Source of the DNA: Staphylococcus argensis
Lineage (GTDB): Bacteria > Bacillota > Bacilli > Staphylococcales > Staphylococcaceae
DNA: 64,000 bases
Assembly: GCF_002902305.1 (NCBI RefSeq)
Contig: NZ_PPPX01000001.1
Coordinates: 691,655-755,654, forward strand
Direction of reading: 5' to 3'
Below the pieces are notes generated by a model. That model was not told where the DNA came from, ran no database searches, and worked only from the letters and a program-made list of their open reading frames with translations. Below, in pieces: positions 19,121-29,154 of the stretch (the stretch's first letter is position 1; every line of letters starts with the position of its first letter). A program made the translations under genes and the position numbers.

Positions 19121-19663
19121 ATGAGTACATCAATTCATGCGACGACGATATTTGCTATCCAACACAATGGTCACTCTGCGATGGCTGGTGATGGCCAAGT
19201 CACATTAGGCAATCAAGTCATTATGAAACAGACTGCTCGTAAAGTCCGCACTTTATACGATGGTAAAGTCTTAGCAGGCTTTGCTGGGAGTGTGGCTGAC
19301 GCATTTACTCTATTTGAAAAGTTTGAAACGAAACTTCAACAATTTAGTGGTAACTTGGAACGTGCCGCAGTTGAACTTGCACAAGAATGGCGGGGCGACA
19401 AACAGTTACGTCAACTCGAAGCGATGCTCATCGTGATGGATAAAGAAAATATTCTTGTCGTGAGCGGTACTGGCGAAGTGATCGCACCAGATGATGATCT
19501 CATTGCTATAGGTTCTGGTGGGAACTATGCTTTAAGTGCAGGTCGTGCATTGAAACGTCACGCTAAAGATATGTCAGCTAAAGATATGGCTTATGAAAGT
19601 TTACGCGTGGCTTCAGATATTTGCGTATTTACGAATGATCAAATAGTTGTTGAAGAACTTTAG
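19121..19663 (+). CDS. hslV: ATP-dependent protease peptidase subunit HslV (ClpQ)
   Basis: Proteolytic ring of the HslUV two-component protease. The start is set at 19121 ([17 protein letters not shown]), just after the xerC stop, with AAGGAGAAGAG upstream; this gives 180 residues. Conserved segments are [55 protein letters not shown] and [14 protein letters not shown]. As in B. subtilis, residues precede the HATT threonine segment, so the exact N-terminal nucleophile depends on processing. Confidence 0.95.
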   Translation: MSTSIHATTIFAIQHNGHSAMAGDGQVTLGNQVIMKQTARKVRTLYDGKVLAGFAGSVADAFTLFEKFETKLQQFSGNLERAAVELAQEWRGDKQLRQLEAMLIVMDKENILVVSGTGEVIAPDDDLIAIGSGGNYALSAGRALKRHAKDMSAKDMAYESLRVASDICVFTNDQIVVEEL

Positions 19664-19808
19664 TTAAAAAGGAAGAATTTTTTTAAAAAGTATATACATT
19701 GATAATAAAAATAAGTTATAGTAATTATGCTAGGCAGTTTTGATAACAAAATTATCTATAATAGCTACTGTAACTCAATGATTGAATATGAAGATGGAGG
19801 AAGCTTAG

Positions 19809-21221
19809 ATGGAAGCGAATAGCATTAAACTAACGCCTAAAGATATTGTTTCAAAGCTGAATGAATATATCGTAGGCCAAGATGATGCCAAGAGAAAAGT
19901 AGCCATAGCGCTTCGCAATCGTTATCGCCGTAGTCTGCTCAGCGAAGAAGAGAAACAGGAAATCGCACCTAAGAATATCTTAATGATTGGTCCGACTGGT
20001 GTAGGGAAGACTGAAATTGCACGTCGTATGGCCAAGATAGTGGGTGCGCCATTTATTAAAGTAGAAGCGACGAAATTTACTGAAGTGGGCTATGTAGGCC
20101 GAGATGTTGAAAGCATGGTTAGAGACTTAGTGGACGTTGCAGTACGTCTCGTGAAAGATCAGAAGAAAGCACTCGTGAAAGATGAAGCAACAGCCAAAGC
20201 GAATGATAAACTCGTTAAGTTACTCGTTCCTAGTATGAAGAAGAAAGCAAATCAATCTAATGGCAATAATCCGTTAGAGTCACTTTTTGGTGGGGCGATT
20301 CCTAACTTCGGTCAAAACAATGATGACGAAGATGAGGAAGCACCAAATGAAGAAGTGAAGACGAAGCGTTCTGAGATTAAGAAACAACTTTTAGCAGGAC
20401 AACTTGAAGACGAAAAGGTCCGTATCAAAGTTGAACAAGATCCAGCGGCTATGGGCATGTTAGGTACTAACCAGAATCAGCAAATGCAAGACATGATGAA
20501 TCAGCTCATGCCTAAGAAGAAAGTTGAACGTGAATTACCTGTGAAGACTGCGCGTAAGATTCTCGTGGATGACTATGCAGATCAACTCATTGACCAAGAA
20601 ACAGCTAACCAAGAAGCGATTGAACTTGCTGAACAAATGGGTATTATCTTTATCGACGAAATTGATAAAGTTGCGACAGGTAATCAGAACTCTGGTCAAG
20701 ACGTTTCACGCCAGGGTGTCCAACGTGATATTCTACCTATCCTTGAAGGTAGCGTCATTCAAACGAAGTATGGTAGTGTAAGTACTGAACATATGCTATT
20801 TATCGGTGCTGGTGCTTTCCACGTTTCTAAACCAAGCGATCTCATTCCTGAGTTACAAGGTCGTTTCCCAATCCGTGTCGAACTCGAAAGTCTATCTGTG
20901 GAAGATTTCGAACGTATCCTCAAAGAACCAAGACTTTCACTCATCAAACAATATGAGGCGTTGCTCGACACTGAAGAAGTAACGGTCAACTTCTCAGATG
21001 AAGCAATACATCGCTTAGCTGAAATTGCTCATCAAGTTAACCAAGATACAGATAATATCGGTGCACGTCGTTTACACACGATATTAGAAAAAATGTTAGA
21101 AGATCTATCATTCGAGGCACCAAGCATGCCTCATGCAGAAGTTGATATTACCCCGCAATACGTTGATGATAAGTTGAAATCTATTTCAACAAACAAAGAT
21201 TTAAGTGCATTTATCTTATAA
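19809..21221 (+). CDS. hslU: HslUV ATPase subunit HslU (ClpY)
   Basis: AAA+ unfoldase feeding HslV. The 470-residue product starts [20 protein letters not shown]. It has Walker [14 protein letters not shown], the pore motif [14 protein letters not shown], the intermediate domain with a charged low-complexity stretch ([14 protein letters not shown]), Walker [13 protein letters not shown] and the C-terminal sensor [29 protein letters not shown] precedes the ATG. The 145-bp gap after hslV contains a weak promoter-like TATAGT only. Confidence 0.96.
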   Translation: MEANSIKLTPKDIVSKLNEYIVGQDDAKRKVAIALRNRYRRSLLSEEEKQEIAPKNILMIGPTGVGKTEIARRMAKIVGAPFIKVEATKFTEVGYVGRDVESMVRDLVDVAVRLVKDQKKALVKDEATAKANDKLVKLLVPSMKKKANQSNGNNPLESLFGGAIPNFGQNNDDEDEEAPNEEVKTKRSEIKKQLLAGQLEDEKVRIKVEQDPAAMGMLGTNQNQQMQDMMNQLMPKKKVERELPVKTARKILVDDYADQLIDQETANQEAIELAEQMGIIFIDEIDKVATGNQNSGQDVSRQGVQRDILPILEGSVIQTKYGSVSTEHMLFIGAGAFHVSKPSDLIPELQGRFPIRVELESLSVEDFERILKEPRLSLIKQYEALLDTEEVTVNFSDEAIHRLAEIAHQVNQDTDNIGARRLHTILEKMLEDLSFEAPSMPHAEVDITPQYVDDKLKSISTNKDLSAFIL

Positions 21222-21245
21222 TATAAAGGAAAAAGGAGAAGAAAT

Positions 21246-22019
21246 ATGAGCTTATTATCAAAAACTAGAGAGTTAAACACTTTATTACAAAAACATAAAG
21301 GTATCGCCGTAAACTTCAAAGATGTAGCCCAAACGATTAGTAACGTAACAATTACAAACGTATTTATTGTATCCCGTAAAGGTAAGATTTTAGGATCAAA
21401 CCTTAATGAATTATTAAAAAATGATCGTATCATTCAAATGTTAGAAACACGTCATATTCCTTCTGAGTACACTGAAAAATTAATGGACGTGAAAGAAACG
21501 AGATCAAATATTGATATTGACGATGTATTATCAGTATTCCCACCTGAAAATAAAGATTTATTCGAAGATAGCAGAACAACGATCTTCCCAATCTTAGGCG
21601 GTGGTGAACGTTTAGGTACACTCGTACTTGGTCGTGTACACGATGATTTTTCTGAGAACGACCTCGTGCTAGGTGAATATGCTGCAACAGTTATCGGTAT
21701 GGAAATCCTTCGTGAGAAACATAACGAAGTTGAACAAGAAGCACGTGATAAAGCAGCAATCAACATGGCTATTAACTCACTATCTTACTCAGAAAGTGAA
21801 GCCATTGAACACATCTTTGAAGAACTTGGTGGCCAAGAAGGTTTACTCATCGCTTCTAAAGTTGCTGACCGCGTAGGTATCACACGTTCAGTTATCGTTA
21901 ACGCTTTACGTAAACTTGAAAGTGCTGGCGTAATTGAGTCTCGTTCACTCGGTATGAAAGGTACATTTATCAAGGTTAAAAAAGCTAAATTCTTAGATGA
22001 ACTTGAACGCTTAAAATAG
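21246..22019 (+). CDS. codY: GTP-sensing transcriptional repressor CodY
   Basis: Global regulator that senses GTP and branched-chain amino acids and controls metabolism and virulence genes in staphylococci. The 257-residue product has an N-terminal GAF domain ([19 protein letters not shown] onward) for isoleucine/valine and a C-terminal winged helix ([40 protein letters not shown]). AAAAGGAGAAG precedes the ATG, 24 bp after hslU. It is the last gene of the operon and is followed by the 22201-22244 terminator. Confidence 0.97.
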   Translation: MSLLSKTRELNTLLQKHKGIAVNFKDVAQTISNVTITNVFIVSRKGKILGSNLNELLKNDRIIQMLETRHIPSEYTEKLMDVKETRSNIDIDDVLSVFPPENKDLFEDSRTTIFPILGGGERLGTLVLGRVHDDFSENDLVLGEYAATVIGMEILREKHNEVEQEARDKAAINMAINSLSYSESEAIEHIFEELGGQEGLLIASKVADRVGITRSVIVNALRKLESAGVIESRSLGMKGTFIKVKKAKFLDELERLK

Positions 22020-22200
22020 TTAAATAATGAGCTTGTCTATAATCGTATAGTTGGTTAGAGCGTGAACGGTAGATCTCACGTTTAAATGAAAGTGCGTGAT
22101 GATATTAGATATTAACGACTACCGTATTCTTACCATCCTATATAGTAGATGTTTGGAGTTGAAAGGCTATCAATTATTCAAAGCCGTATCATCCCCGTTG

Positions 22201-22244
22201 GAGTGGAACAATGCATCATTTGGAATGCTGTTCCGCTCTTTTTT
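22201..22244 (+). terminator. Terminator after codY
   Basis: GAGTGGAACA (22201-22210) and TGTTCCGCTC (22229-22238), with a nested GCAT/ATGC stem and six T. The arm sequence resembles the dyad after pgsA (55936-55979). Confidence 0.92.
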
Positions 22245-22275
22245 ACGAGTGATTTACGTACTTGATTTCAACCTA

Positions 22276-22304
22276 TTGCTTTACCAGAACTTTTATGGTA
22301 TATT
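22276..22304 (+). promoter_or_regulatory. Promoter of rpsB
   Basis: TTGCTT (22276-22281), a 17-bp spacer and TATATT (22299-22304), with TGG directly upstream giving an extended -10. Confidence 0.65.
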
Positions 22305-22319
22305 AAATGACGGCTAAGA

Positions 22320-22426
22320 AGCCAATACACACACAAATTGCGGAAGTATAAAGGGTGCGTCGATTTAATCGACGTGTTTATATGAGCGATTTGTGGAGGT
22401 AAATAACCATTAGGAGGATTTATATC
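22320..22426 (+). promoter_or_regulatory. Structured rpsB leader
   Basis: The 5' untranslated region of rpsB folds into a closing stem (CACAAATTGC 22332-22341 with GCGATTTGTG 22386-22395) enclosing a perfect 8-bp-arm hairpin (22358-22374). A GGAGG (22396-22400) abuts the closing stem, and a second AGGAGG lies directly before the ATG. The layout suits autoregulation by S2. The fold is read from the sequence; regulation is inferred. Confidence 0.5.
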
Positions 22427-23224
22427 ATGGCAGTAATTTCTATGAAACAATTACTTGAAGCAGGTGTTCACTTCGGTCACCAAACTCGCCGTTGGAACCC
22501 TAAGATGAAACGATACATTTTTACTGAACGTAATGGTATCTACATTATCGATTTACAAAAAACAGTTAAGAAAGTTGAAGAAGCATACAACTTCGTTAAA
22601 AAATTATCTGAAGATGGCGGTAAAGTCCTATTCGTAGGTACTAAGAAACAAGCGCAAGAATCAGTTAAGAACGAAGCAGAACGTGCTGGTCAATTCTACG
22701 TTAACCAAAGATGGTTAGGTGGAATCTTAACTAACTATAAAACAATTTCTAAACGTATCAAACGTATTTCTGAAATCGAAAAAATGGAAGAAGACGGCTT
22801 ATTCGAAGTTCTTCCTAAAAAAGAAGTTGTTGAACTTAAAAAAGAATACAACCGCTTAATCAAATTCTTAGGCGGTATTCGCGATATGAAATCTATGCCT
22901 GATGCATTATTCGTTGTTGACCCTCGTAAAGAGCGCAACGCTATCGCGGAAGCCCGTAAACTAAATATCCCTATCGTTGCAATTGTGGATACTAACTGTG
23001 ATCCTGACGAAATCGATTACGTTATCCCAGCGAACGATGACGCTATCCGTGCCGTTAAATTATTAACTGGTAAGATGGCAGATGCAGTACTTGAAGGTCA
23101 ACAAGGTGTATCTAATGATGAAGTAGCAGCTGAGCAAAACATTGACTTAGAAGAATCTAAATCAAATGAAGATACTCAAAATGCTGACTCAACTGAAGAA
23201 AGCACTTCTGTTGAATCTAAGTAA
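22427..23224 (+). CDS. rpsB: 30S ribosomal protein S2
   Basis: Small-subunit protein, also needed for S1 recruitment. The 265-residue product starts [20 protein letters not shown] and has the motifs [63 protein letters not shown] and [20 protein letters not shown]. An acidic Ser/Glu-rich tail follows. The rpsB-tsf pair is separated by an attenuating terminator. Confidence 0.97.
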   Translation: MAVISMKQLLEAGVHFGHQTRRWNPKMKRYIFTERNGIYIIDLQKTVKKVEEAYNFVKKLSEDGGKVLFVGTKKQAQESVKNEAERAGQFYVNQRWLGGILTNYKTISKRIKRISEIEKMEEDGLFEVLPKKEVVELKKEYNRLIKFLGGIRDMKSMPDALFVVDPRKERNAIAEARKLNIPIVAIVDTNCDPDEIDYVIPANDDAIRAVKLLTGKMADAVLEGQQGVSNDEVAAEQNIDLEESKSNEDTQNADSTEESTSVESK

Positions 23225-23239
23225 GCATAATGTAAAATG

Positions 23240-23273
23240 GGTGATAAGATAATCAGGCTTATCACCTTTTTTT
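23240..23273 (+). terminator. Terminator/attenuator between rpsB and tsf
   Basis: GGTGATAAG (23240-23248) and CTTATCACC (23258-23266) form a perfect 9-bp stem followed by seven T. No new promoter is obvious before tsf, so it probably reduces rather than stops transcription. Confidence 0.9.
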
Positions 23274-23315
23274 AAAATATAATATATTAAAGTAACAATA
23301 TTGGAGGAATAATAA

Positions 23316-24194
23316 ATGGCAATTTCAGCTAAACTTGTTAAAGAATTACGCGAAAAAACTGGCGCTGGTATGATGGACTGTAAAAAAGCGTTAACTGAAA
23401 CTGACGGCGACATCGATAAAGCTGTTGACTACCTTCGTGAAAATGGTATCGCTAAAGCAGCTAAAAAAGCAGATCGTATCGCTGCAGAAGGTTTAGTACA
23501 CGTTGAAACTAAAGGTAACGACGCTGTTATCCTTGAAATTAACTCAGAAACTGACTTCGTAGCACGTAACGAAGGTTTCCAAGAGTTAGTTAAAGAAATT
23601 GCTAACCAAGCGTTAGAAACTAAAGCTTCATCTGTAGAAGAATTAAACGAATCTAAATTACCTAGTGGCGACACTGTAGATGGACGTATGAAAGAAGCAA
23701 TCGCTACTATCGGTGAAAAATTAAGCATTCGTCGTTTCGCTATCAGATCTAAATCTGACAACGATGCATTCGGTGCTTACCTACACATGGGTGGCCGTAT
23801 TGGTGTGCTTTCAGTAGTTGAAGGTACAACTGACGAAGAAGCTGCTAAAGACGTAGCTATGCACATTGCAGCTATCAACCCTAAATACGTTTCTTCTGAC
23901 CAAGTAAGTGAAGAAGAATTATCTCATGAAAAAGAAGTATTAAAACAACAAGCGTTAAACGAAGGTAAACCAGAAAAAATCGTTGAAAAAATGGTTGAAG
24001 GTCGTATGCGCAAATACTTACAAGAAATTTGTGCTGTAGACCAAGACTTCGTTAAAGATCCAGATCAAACAGTTGAATCTTACCTCAAATCTAAAGGTGG
24101 AAAACTTGTTGACTTCGTACGCTATGAAGTAGGCGAAGGTATGGAAAAACGTGAAGAAAACTTTGCTGATGAAGTTAAAGGACAAATGAAATAA
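23316..24194 (+). CDS. tsf: Elongation factor Ts
   Basis: Guanine-nucleotide exchange factor for EF-Tu. The 292-residue product starts [20 protein letters not shown]; the [16 protein letters not shown] and [20 protein letters not shown] segments are the EF-Tu contact and dimerisation core. TTGGAGGAA precedes the ATG. A 10-bp perfect stem (24217-24226 with 24274-24283) lies in its 3' region. Confidence 0.97.
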   Translation: MAISAKLVKELREKTGAGMMDCKKALTETDGDIDKAVDYLRENGIAKAAKKADRIAAEGLVHVETKGNDAVILEINSETDFVARNEGFQELVKEIANQALETKASSVEELNESKLPSGDTVDGRMKEAIATIGEKLSIRRFAIRSKSDNDAFGAYLHMGGRIGVLSVVEGTTDEEAAKDVAMHIAAINPKYVSSDQVSEEELSHEKEVLKQQALNEGKPEKIVEKMVEGRMRKYLQEICAVDQDFVKDPDQTVESYLKSKGGKLVDFVRYEVGEGMEKREENFADEVKGQMK

Positions 24195-24510
24195 TATTTC
24201 ATAGATTTGTACAAGGAAGAAGACACCTTTGTATTCCCGTATGAAAGACATCTTTTATATAGGAAGACTACCTGTGTCTTCTTTACTTGTATCATTGACG
24301 ATATTTTTTGTTCTTATTTCTATAATAGAACGTCAGAAGTTAATAAAGGAAAATAGGTTGGAGTGAGTGAAGCGCTTAACTTTAATGCGTATTGCAGCGC
24401 AGAGATTTTACTCCGTGTAAATGAGCAAGCAGCAACATGATGCGACGTAGAGTGCGAGCGCTTGCCTCCAACCTAAAAAGTACATAAAATTGAGATGAGA
24501 GGATAATATA
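24195..24510 (+). other. Structured intergenic region between tsf and pyrH
   Basis: 316 bp without a gene. First a stem AAGAAGACAC (24217-24226) / GTGTCTTCTT (24274-24283). Then a long-range inverted repeat: TAGGTTGGAG (24354-24363) with CTCCAACCTA (24466-24475), and inside it AAGCGCT (24370-24376) with AGCGCTT (24457-24463), enclosing about 80 nt. TATAAT at 24321-24326 may be a -10 box for pyrH. The long repeat would lie in the pyrH leader. Confidence 0.5.
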
Positions 24511-25233
24511 ATGGCTCAAACATCTAAATATAAACGTGTTGTTCTTAAATTAAGTGGTGAAGCATTAGCTGGAGATGACGGATTCGGAATCAATCCAATC
24601 ATCATCAAAAGCGTAGCTCAACAAGTAGCTGAAGTTGCGAAGATGGATTGCGAAATTGCCGTAATCGTTGGCGGCGGAAATATTTGGCGTGGTAAGACAG
24701 GAAGCGACTTAGGTATGGATCGCGGTACAGCTGACTACATGGGTATGTTAGCTACAGTAATGAATGCCTTAGCTTTACAAGATAGTCTTGAACAATTAGA
24801 CTGCGATACGAGAGTCTTAACTTCTATTGAAATGAAACAAGTCGCTGAACCTTATATTCGTCGTAGAGCGATTAGACACTTAGAGAAGAAACGCGTCGTT
24901 ATCTTCGCGGCAGGTATTGGTAACCCTTACTTCTCTACAGATACGACAGCTGCATTAAGAGCGGCTGAAGTAGAAGCTGACGTTATCCTTATGGGTAAAA
25001 ATAACGTTGACGGTGTTTACTCAGCAGATCCTAAACAAGATCCAAATGCGAAAAAATATGATCATTTAACTCATATTCAAATGTTGCAAGAAGGTTTACA
25101 AGTTATGGACTCTACAGCATCGTCCTTCTGTATGGACAACAATATTCCATTAAATGTATTCTCTATAATGGAAGAAGGCAACATTAAACGTGCTGTATTA
25201 GGCGAAGAAATTGGAACATTAATTACTAAATAA
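24511..25233 (+). CDS. pyrH: UMP kinase
   Basis: Phosphorylates UMP to UDP in pyrimidine nucleotide synthesis. The 240-residue amino-acid-kinase fold shows [20 protein letters not shown], the glycine-rich [48 protein letters not shown] and [26 protein letters not shown] precedes the ATG. It is followed 16 bp later by frr, the usual pair. Confidence 0.97.
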   Translation: MAQTSKYKRVVLKLSGEALAGDDGFGINPIIIKSVAQQVAEVAKMDCEIAVIVGGGNIWRGKTGSDLGMDRGTADYMGMLATVMNALALQDSLEQLDCDTRVLTSIEMKQVAEPYIRRRAIRHLEKKRVVIFAAGIGNPYFSTDTTAALRAAEVEADVILMGKNNVDGVYSADPKQDPNAKKYDHLTHIQMLQEGLQVMDSTASSFCMDNNIPLNVFSIMEEGNIKRAVLGEEIGTLITK

Positions 25234-25249
25234 TTCGAGGTGTATATTC

Positions 25250-25804
25250 ATGAGTGACATAATTAAAGATACGAAGGCGAGAATGAAGAAATCTATCGAT
25301 AGCCTTTCAAGAGAATTAGCAAACATTAGTGCAGGTCGAGCAAACTCTAACTTGCTCAACGGTGTAACTGTAGATTATTACGGTGCGCCAACACCTATTC
25401 AACAACTTGCAAGTATCAACGTTCCTGAAGCAAGATTATTAGTCATCTCACCTTATGACAAAGGTTCTGTAGAAGATATCGAAAAGGCAATCAACGCTGC
25501 TAACTTAGGTGTTAACCCTACAAGTGACGGCGAAGTGATTCGTATCACAGTTCCTGCTTTAACAGAAGAACGCCGTAAAGAACTTTTCAAAGAAGTTAAG
25601 AAAATCGGTGAAAATGCAAAAGTTTCAGTACGTAACATTCGTCGTGATGTGAATGACACGTTGAAAAAACAAGAAAAAGATGGCGAATTAACTGAAGACG
25701 ACTTAAAAACTCAAACAGATAATGTTCAAAAAGCTACAGATGACTCAATTAAAGAAATTGATCAACTCGTAGACGATAAAGAAGAAGACATTATGTCTGT
25801 ATAA
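25250..25804 (+). CDS. frr: Ribosome recycling factor
   Basis: With EF-G, splits post-termination ribosomes. The 184-residue product is a three-helix bundle with tRNA-like shape; visible motifs are [56 protein letters not shown] and the C-terminal [26 protein letters not shown] site precedes it. A strong terminator follows at 25891-25925. Confidence 0.97.
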   Translation: MSDIIKDTKARMKKSIDSLSRELANISAGRANSNLLNGVTVDYYGAPTPIQQLASINVPEARLLVISPYDKGSVEDIEKAINAANLGVNPTSDGEVIRITVPALTEERRKELFKEVKKIGENAKVSVRNIRRDVNDTLKKQEKDGELTEDDLKTQTDNVQKATDDSIKEIDQLVDDKEEDIMSV

Positions 25805-25890
25805 TACACTTCTGTCCTTTAAGTCGCTCGCCCATTTGGAACGCTTTCGCTAACTAATGATGTAGAGTGATAATATGTGACAGAGTAACG

Positions 25891-25925
25891 AACTGTATCA
25901 AATCATACTTTGGTACAGTTTTTTT
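25891..25925 (+). terminator. Terminator after frr
   Basis: AACTGTATCAAA (25891-25902) and TTTGGTACAGTT (25909-25920), a 12-bp stem with one wobble and a 6-nt loop, followed by a T run. Confidence 0.92.
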
Positions 25926-25934
25926 CTTTGTATA

Positions 25935-25963
25935 TTCAATCACAACAGTTAGTATGATAAAAT
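25935..25963 (+). promoter_or_regulatory. Promoter of uppS-cdsA
   Basis: TTCAAT (25935-25940), a 17-bp spacer and TAAAAT (25958-25963), preceded by TGA (extended -10). Confidence 0.55.
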
Positions 25964-26027
25964 GAGAGTTAAATGTAGACACAAATCATTATGCTAAACA
26001 GAGATGAGAGTGCTCGGAGGAAATACG

Positions 26028-26792
26028 ATGTTTAAAAAGTCTAGAAATAAAAAACAATCGCAATCTAATTTAGATCAACAAGAATTAGATTTACATAACA
26101 TACCGAAGCATGTCGCTATTATTATGGACGGTAATGGGCGTTGGGCGAAACAACGTAAGCTCCCTCGTATTAAAGGACATTACCAAGGCATGCAAACTGT
26201 GAAGAAGATTACAAAGGAAGCTAGCAATTTAGGAATTGAATACTTAACACTTTATGCTTTCTCAACAGAGAATTGGACGCGTCCAGAGAATGAAGTGAAA
26301 TATATTATGAGTCTGCCCGTCAACTTTCTCAAGACATTTTTACCAGAGTTGATTGAGAAAAATGTTAAAGTTGAAACAATAGGCTTTATTGACGATTTAC
26401 CACAATCGACAGTTAAAGCTATCAATAAAGCGAAAGAGGAGACGAAGCATAATACTGGGCTGAAACTCATCTTTGCAATGAATTATGGGGGCCGAGCCGA
26501 AATTGTTGATGGTGTGAAATCTCTGTATCGTCGTTTAGAAGCGAATGAATTATCAATAGATGACGTTGATGAAGATGTATTATCTTCTCACTTTATGACA
26601 CAACCTTATCCAGATCCAGAGTTACTCATTCGAACATCAGGGGAACAACGTATTAGCAACTTCTTGATTTGGCAACTTTCTTATAGCGAATTTATCTTTA
26701 ATGAAAAGCTATGGCCTGACTTCGATAGTGAAGAATTACTTAAATGTCTAAAAATTTATCAAAATCGCCAACGTCGGTTTGGTGGTTTGTGA
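26028..26792 (+). CDS. uppS: Isoprenyl transferase, undecaprenyl diphosphate synthase
   Basis: cis-Prenyltransferase making the C55 carrier for peptidoglycan and teichoic acids. The start at 26028 follows CGGAGGAAATACG and gives 254 residues. The catalytic segment is HVAIIMDGNGRWAKQRKLPR (Asp in the pyrophosphate site), followed by YLTLYAFSTENWTRP. The C-terminal family motif DPELLIRTSGEQRISNFL and FSYSEFIF-like WQLSYSEFIFNEKLWPDF are present. cdsA starts 16 bp downstream. Confidence 0.96.
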   Translation: MFKKSRNKKQSQSNLDQQELDLHNIPKHVAIIMDGNGRWAKQRKLPRIKGHYQGMQTVKKITKEASNLGIEYLTLYAFSTENWTRPENEVKYIMSLPVNFLKTFLPELIEKNVKVETIGFIDDLPQSTVKAINKAKEETKHNTGLKLIFAMNYGGRAEIVDGVKSLYRRLEANELSIDDVDEDVLSSHFMTQPYPDPELLIRTSGEQRISNFLIWQLSYSEFIFNEKLWPDFDSEELLKCLKIYQNRQRRFGGL

Positions 26793-26808
26793 TAGTTAGG
26801 AGTCCAAT

Positions 26809-27591
26809 ATGAAAGTAAGAACATTAACTGCAATCATCGCGTTGATCATCTTCCTCCCGATATTGCTTAAGGGCGGAATGATCTTAATGCTTTTTTCATA
26901 TTTACTTGCTTTTGTTGCACTAAAGGAAATCTTAAACATGAATATGATTCGCTTTCTCTCTATACCGGGCCTCATCAGTGCAGTAGGTTTAGTAGTGATT
27001 ATGCTTCCACAGAATGCGGGTCATTGGGTAGATCAAGTTCAATTGAAAGCTTTAATCGCACTCAGCTTTGTATTGTTGAGCTACACAGTGCTATCTAAGA
27101 ACCGCTTCAGCTTTATGGACGCAGCATTCTGTCTGATGTCTATCGCTTATGTAGGTATTGGCTTTATGTATCTTTACACAACACGAGCTGAAGGATTACG
27201 TTACATATTGTTTGCTTTCCTTGTAGTGTGGTTGACTGATACAGGCGCTTATCTCTTTGGTAGAATGATAGGTAAGCATAAATTGTGGCCAGTCATTAGT
27301 CCGAATAAGACGATCGAAGGCTTTATTGGCGGTTTAATCTGTAGCTTGATTGTACCGCTTGTCATGATTATCTTCGTTAACTTCAACATACCAATTTGGT
27401 TACTGTTAATTTATACAGTTATCTTGAGTATGTTTGGACAACTCGGCGACTTAGTCGAATCAGGTTTCAAACGACACTTTGGTGTGAAAGATTCAGGCCG
27501 TATCTTGCCAGGTCATGGTGGCATTCTTGATCGCTTTGACAGTTTCATGTTTGTCTTGCCACTATTAAATATTTTATTGATACAAGTTTAA
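26809..27591 (+). CDS. cdsA: Phosphatidate cytidylyltransferase
   Basis: Makes CDP-diacylglycerol, precursor of phosphatidylglycerol and cardiolipin. The 260-residue integral membrane protein has about seven hydrophobic helices and the CDS signature near the C-terminus: [12 protein letters not shown], then [18 protein letters not shown] and [13 protein letters not shown]. It is co-transcribed with uppS. PgsA, which uses its product, is encoded at 55227-55805. Confidence 0.96.
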   Translation: MKVRTLTAIIALIIFLPILLKGGMILMLFSYLLAFVALKEILNMNMIRFLSIPGLISAVGLVVIMLPQNAGHWVDQVQLKALIALSFVLLSYTVLSKNRFSFMDAAFCLMSIAYVGIGFMYLYTTRAEGLRYILFAFLVVWLTDTGAYLFGRMIGKHKLWPVISPNKTIEGFIGGLICSLIVPLVMIIFVNFNIPIWLLLIYTVILSMFGQLGDLVESGFKRHFGVKDSGRILPGHGGILDRFDSFMFVLPLLNILLIQV

Positions 27592-27631
27592 TTGAGAGCA
27601 GTTAACCAATCATGGTATGAGACCAGCTTAG

Positions 27632-27678
27632 TGGGGGTGAGACGTTGAAATAATTTAAAGATTTCCGTCTTACTCCCA
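27632..27678 (+). terminator. GGGNGTRAGAC-type dyad after cdsA
   Basis: TGGGGGTGAGAC (27632-27643) and GTCTTACTCCCA (27667-27678) pair over 12 positions with two G-T wobbles, followed by a T-rich stretch. Same family as 9120-9175. Confidence 0.7.
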
Positions 27679-27716
27679 TTCGATTTTTATTTTTAAAAGG
27701 TCTCACGATTTGCGAG

Positions 27717-27745
27717 TAGACAGTTACTGTGAATACTTTTATAAT
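27717..27745 (+). promoter_or_regulatory. Promoter of rseP-proS
   Basis: TAGACA (27717-27722), a 17-bp spacer and TATAAT (27740-27745). A 10-bp stem (CTATGTGAGA 27779-27788 / TCTCGCATAG 27808-27817) lies in the leader just before rseP. Confidence 0.55.
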
Positions 27746-27845
27746 TTAAAGAGTCTCGAGTAATTTCACAATGGTAGACTATGTGAGAGGATGACGTAAG
27801 CACACATTCTCGCATAGCATAAAATAAATTATGAGGTGTATGGAT

Positions 27846-29132
27846 TTGAGTTATCTCGTAACAATCATTGCATTTATTATCGTCTTTGGTGTCCTCGTTA
27901 CCGTACACGAATATGGCCACATGTTCTTCGCTAAGCGCGCAGGCATTATGTGTCCAGAATTTGCGATTGGTATGGGGCCGAAGATTCTAAGTTTCCGTAA
28001 AAATGAAACGCTATATACGATTCGTCTGTTACCTGTAGGCGGATATGTCAGAATGGCAGGGGATGGTTTAGAAGAACCACCTGTTCAACCAGGTATGCAT
28101 GTGAAGATTAAATTAAATAAAAATGATGAAATTACGCATATCATTTTAGATGATCATCATAAATTCCAACAAATCGAAGCGATTGAAGTGAAGAAATGCG
28201 ACTTTAAAGAAGGATTGTTTATTGAAGGTATTACAGCCTACGATGAAGAACGTCATCATTTCAATATTGCTGACAAAGCATTCTTCGTTGAAAATGGAAG
28301 TTTAGTTCAAATTGCACCTAAGCACCGTCAATTTACATACAAGAAACCTTATCAGAAATTCTTAGCGTTGATTGCCGGTCCATTATTCAACTTCTTACTT
28401 ACACTCGTCCTATTTATCGGTTTAGCATACTATCAAGGTACACCTACAAATGGTATTGCAGATGTTGCAAAAGATAGTCCAGCTGAGAAAGCAGGATTAC
28501 ATTCTGGAGACAAGATTGTTAAAGTAGGAGATTATAAGGTTACCGACCAAAAGTCTTTACGATCAGCAACAGATAAGATTAAAGAAAATGCAACCCATGT
28601 TACTGTTAAACGTGATGGGAAAGAGAAAACATTCAAGATAACTCCGAAAAAAGAAACAGAACAATTAACAAAAACTAAAAAAGAAACACATTATCGTTTA
28701 GGTATACAAGCTGAAACTGAACATACAGCGTTTAAACCAATATTAGAAGGATTTGAACGCACAATTATTGCAGGAAAACTTATCTTCACAGCGATTGTTA
28801 GCTTAATTGCAAGTATATTCACAGGTCATTTCTCTTTCGATATGCTCAACGGACCAGTTGGCATTTACCATCAAGTAGATTCTGTGGTGAAAACGGGTAT
28901 TTTCAATCTTATCAATTTCACTGCACTCTTAAGTGTGAACTTAGGTTTAATGAACTTATTACCTATTCCAGCTTTAGATGGTGGACGTATCCTATTCGTA
29001 ATTTACGAAGCGATTTTCAGAAAACCATTAAATAAAAAAGCAGAAACAGTGATGTTAGCGATTGGGGCAGTATTCGTCTTAATTATAATGATCTTAGTCA
29101 CTTGGAACGATATACAACGCTATTTCTTATAG
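27846..29132 (+). CDS. rseP: RIP metalloprotease RseP (site-2 protease)
   Basis: Membrane zinc protease performing regulated intramembrane proteolysis. The start is TTG at 27846, with GAGGTG 7 bases upstream, giving [20 protein letters not shown] right at the N-terminus as in S. aureus; an upstream in-frame ATG overlaps the ribosome-binding site. The zinc site is HEYGH; the second motif is [17 protein letters not shown] domain ([20 protein letters not shown]) lies in the middle, and there are four membrane segments. 428 residues. It lies 22 bp before proS. Confidence 0.95.
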   Translation: MSYLVTIIAFIIVFGVLVTVHEYGHMFFAKRAGIMCPEFAIGMGPKILSFRKNETLYTIRLLPVGGYVRMAGDGLEEPPVQPGMHVKIKLNKNDEITHIILDDHHKFQQIEAIEVKKCDFKEGLFIEGITAYDEERHHFNIADKAFFVENGSLVQIAPKHRQFTYKKPYQKFLALIAGPLFNFLLTLVLFIGLAYYQGTPTNGIADVAKDSPAEKAGLHSGDKIVKVGDYKVTDQKSLRSATDKIKENATHVTVKRDGKEKTFKITPKKETEQLTKTKKETHYRLGIQAETEHTAFKPILEGFERTIIAGKLIFTAIVSLIASIFTGHFSFDMLNGPVGIYHQVDSVVKTGIFNLINFTALLSVNLGLMNLLPIPALDGGRILFVIYEAIFRKPLNKKAETVMLAIGAVFVLIIMILVTWNDIQRYFL

Positions 29133-29154
29133 TTAGAGGAGGAACTATTGTAAT

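Noticed and set aside
22096..22317. 73-codon forward frame between codY and rpsB
   Set aside because: It runs through the codY terminator and the rpsB promoter and has no ribosome-binding site.
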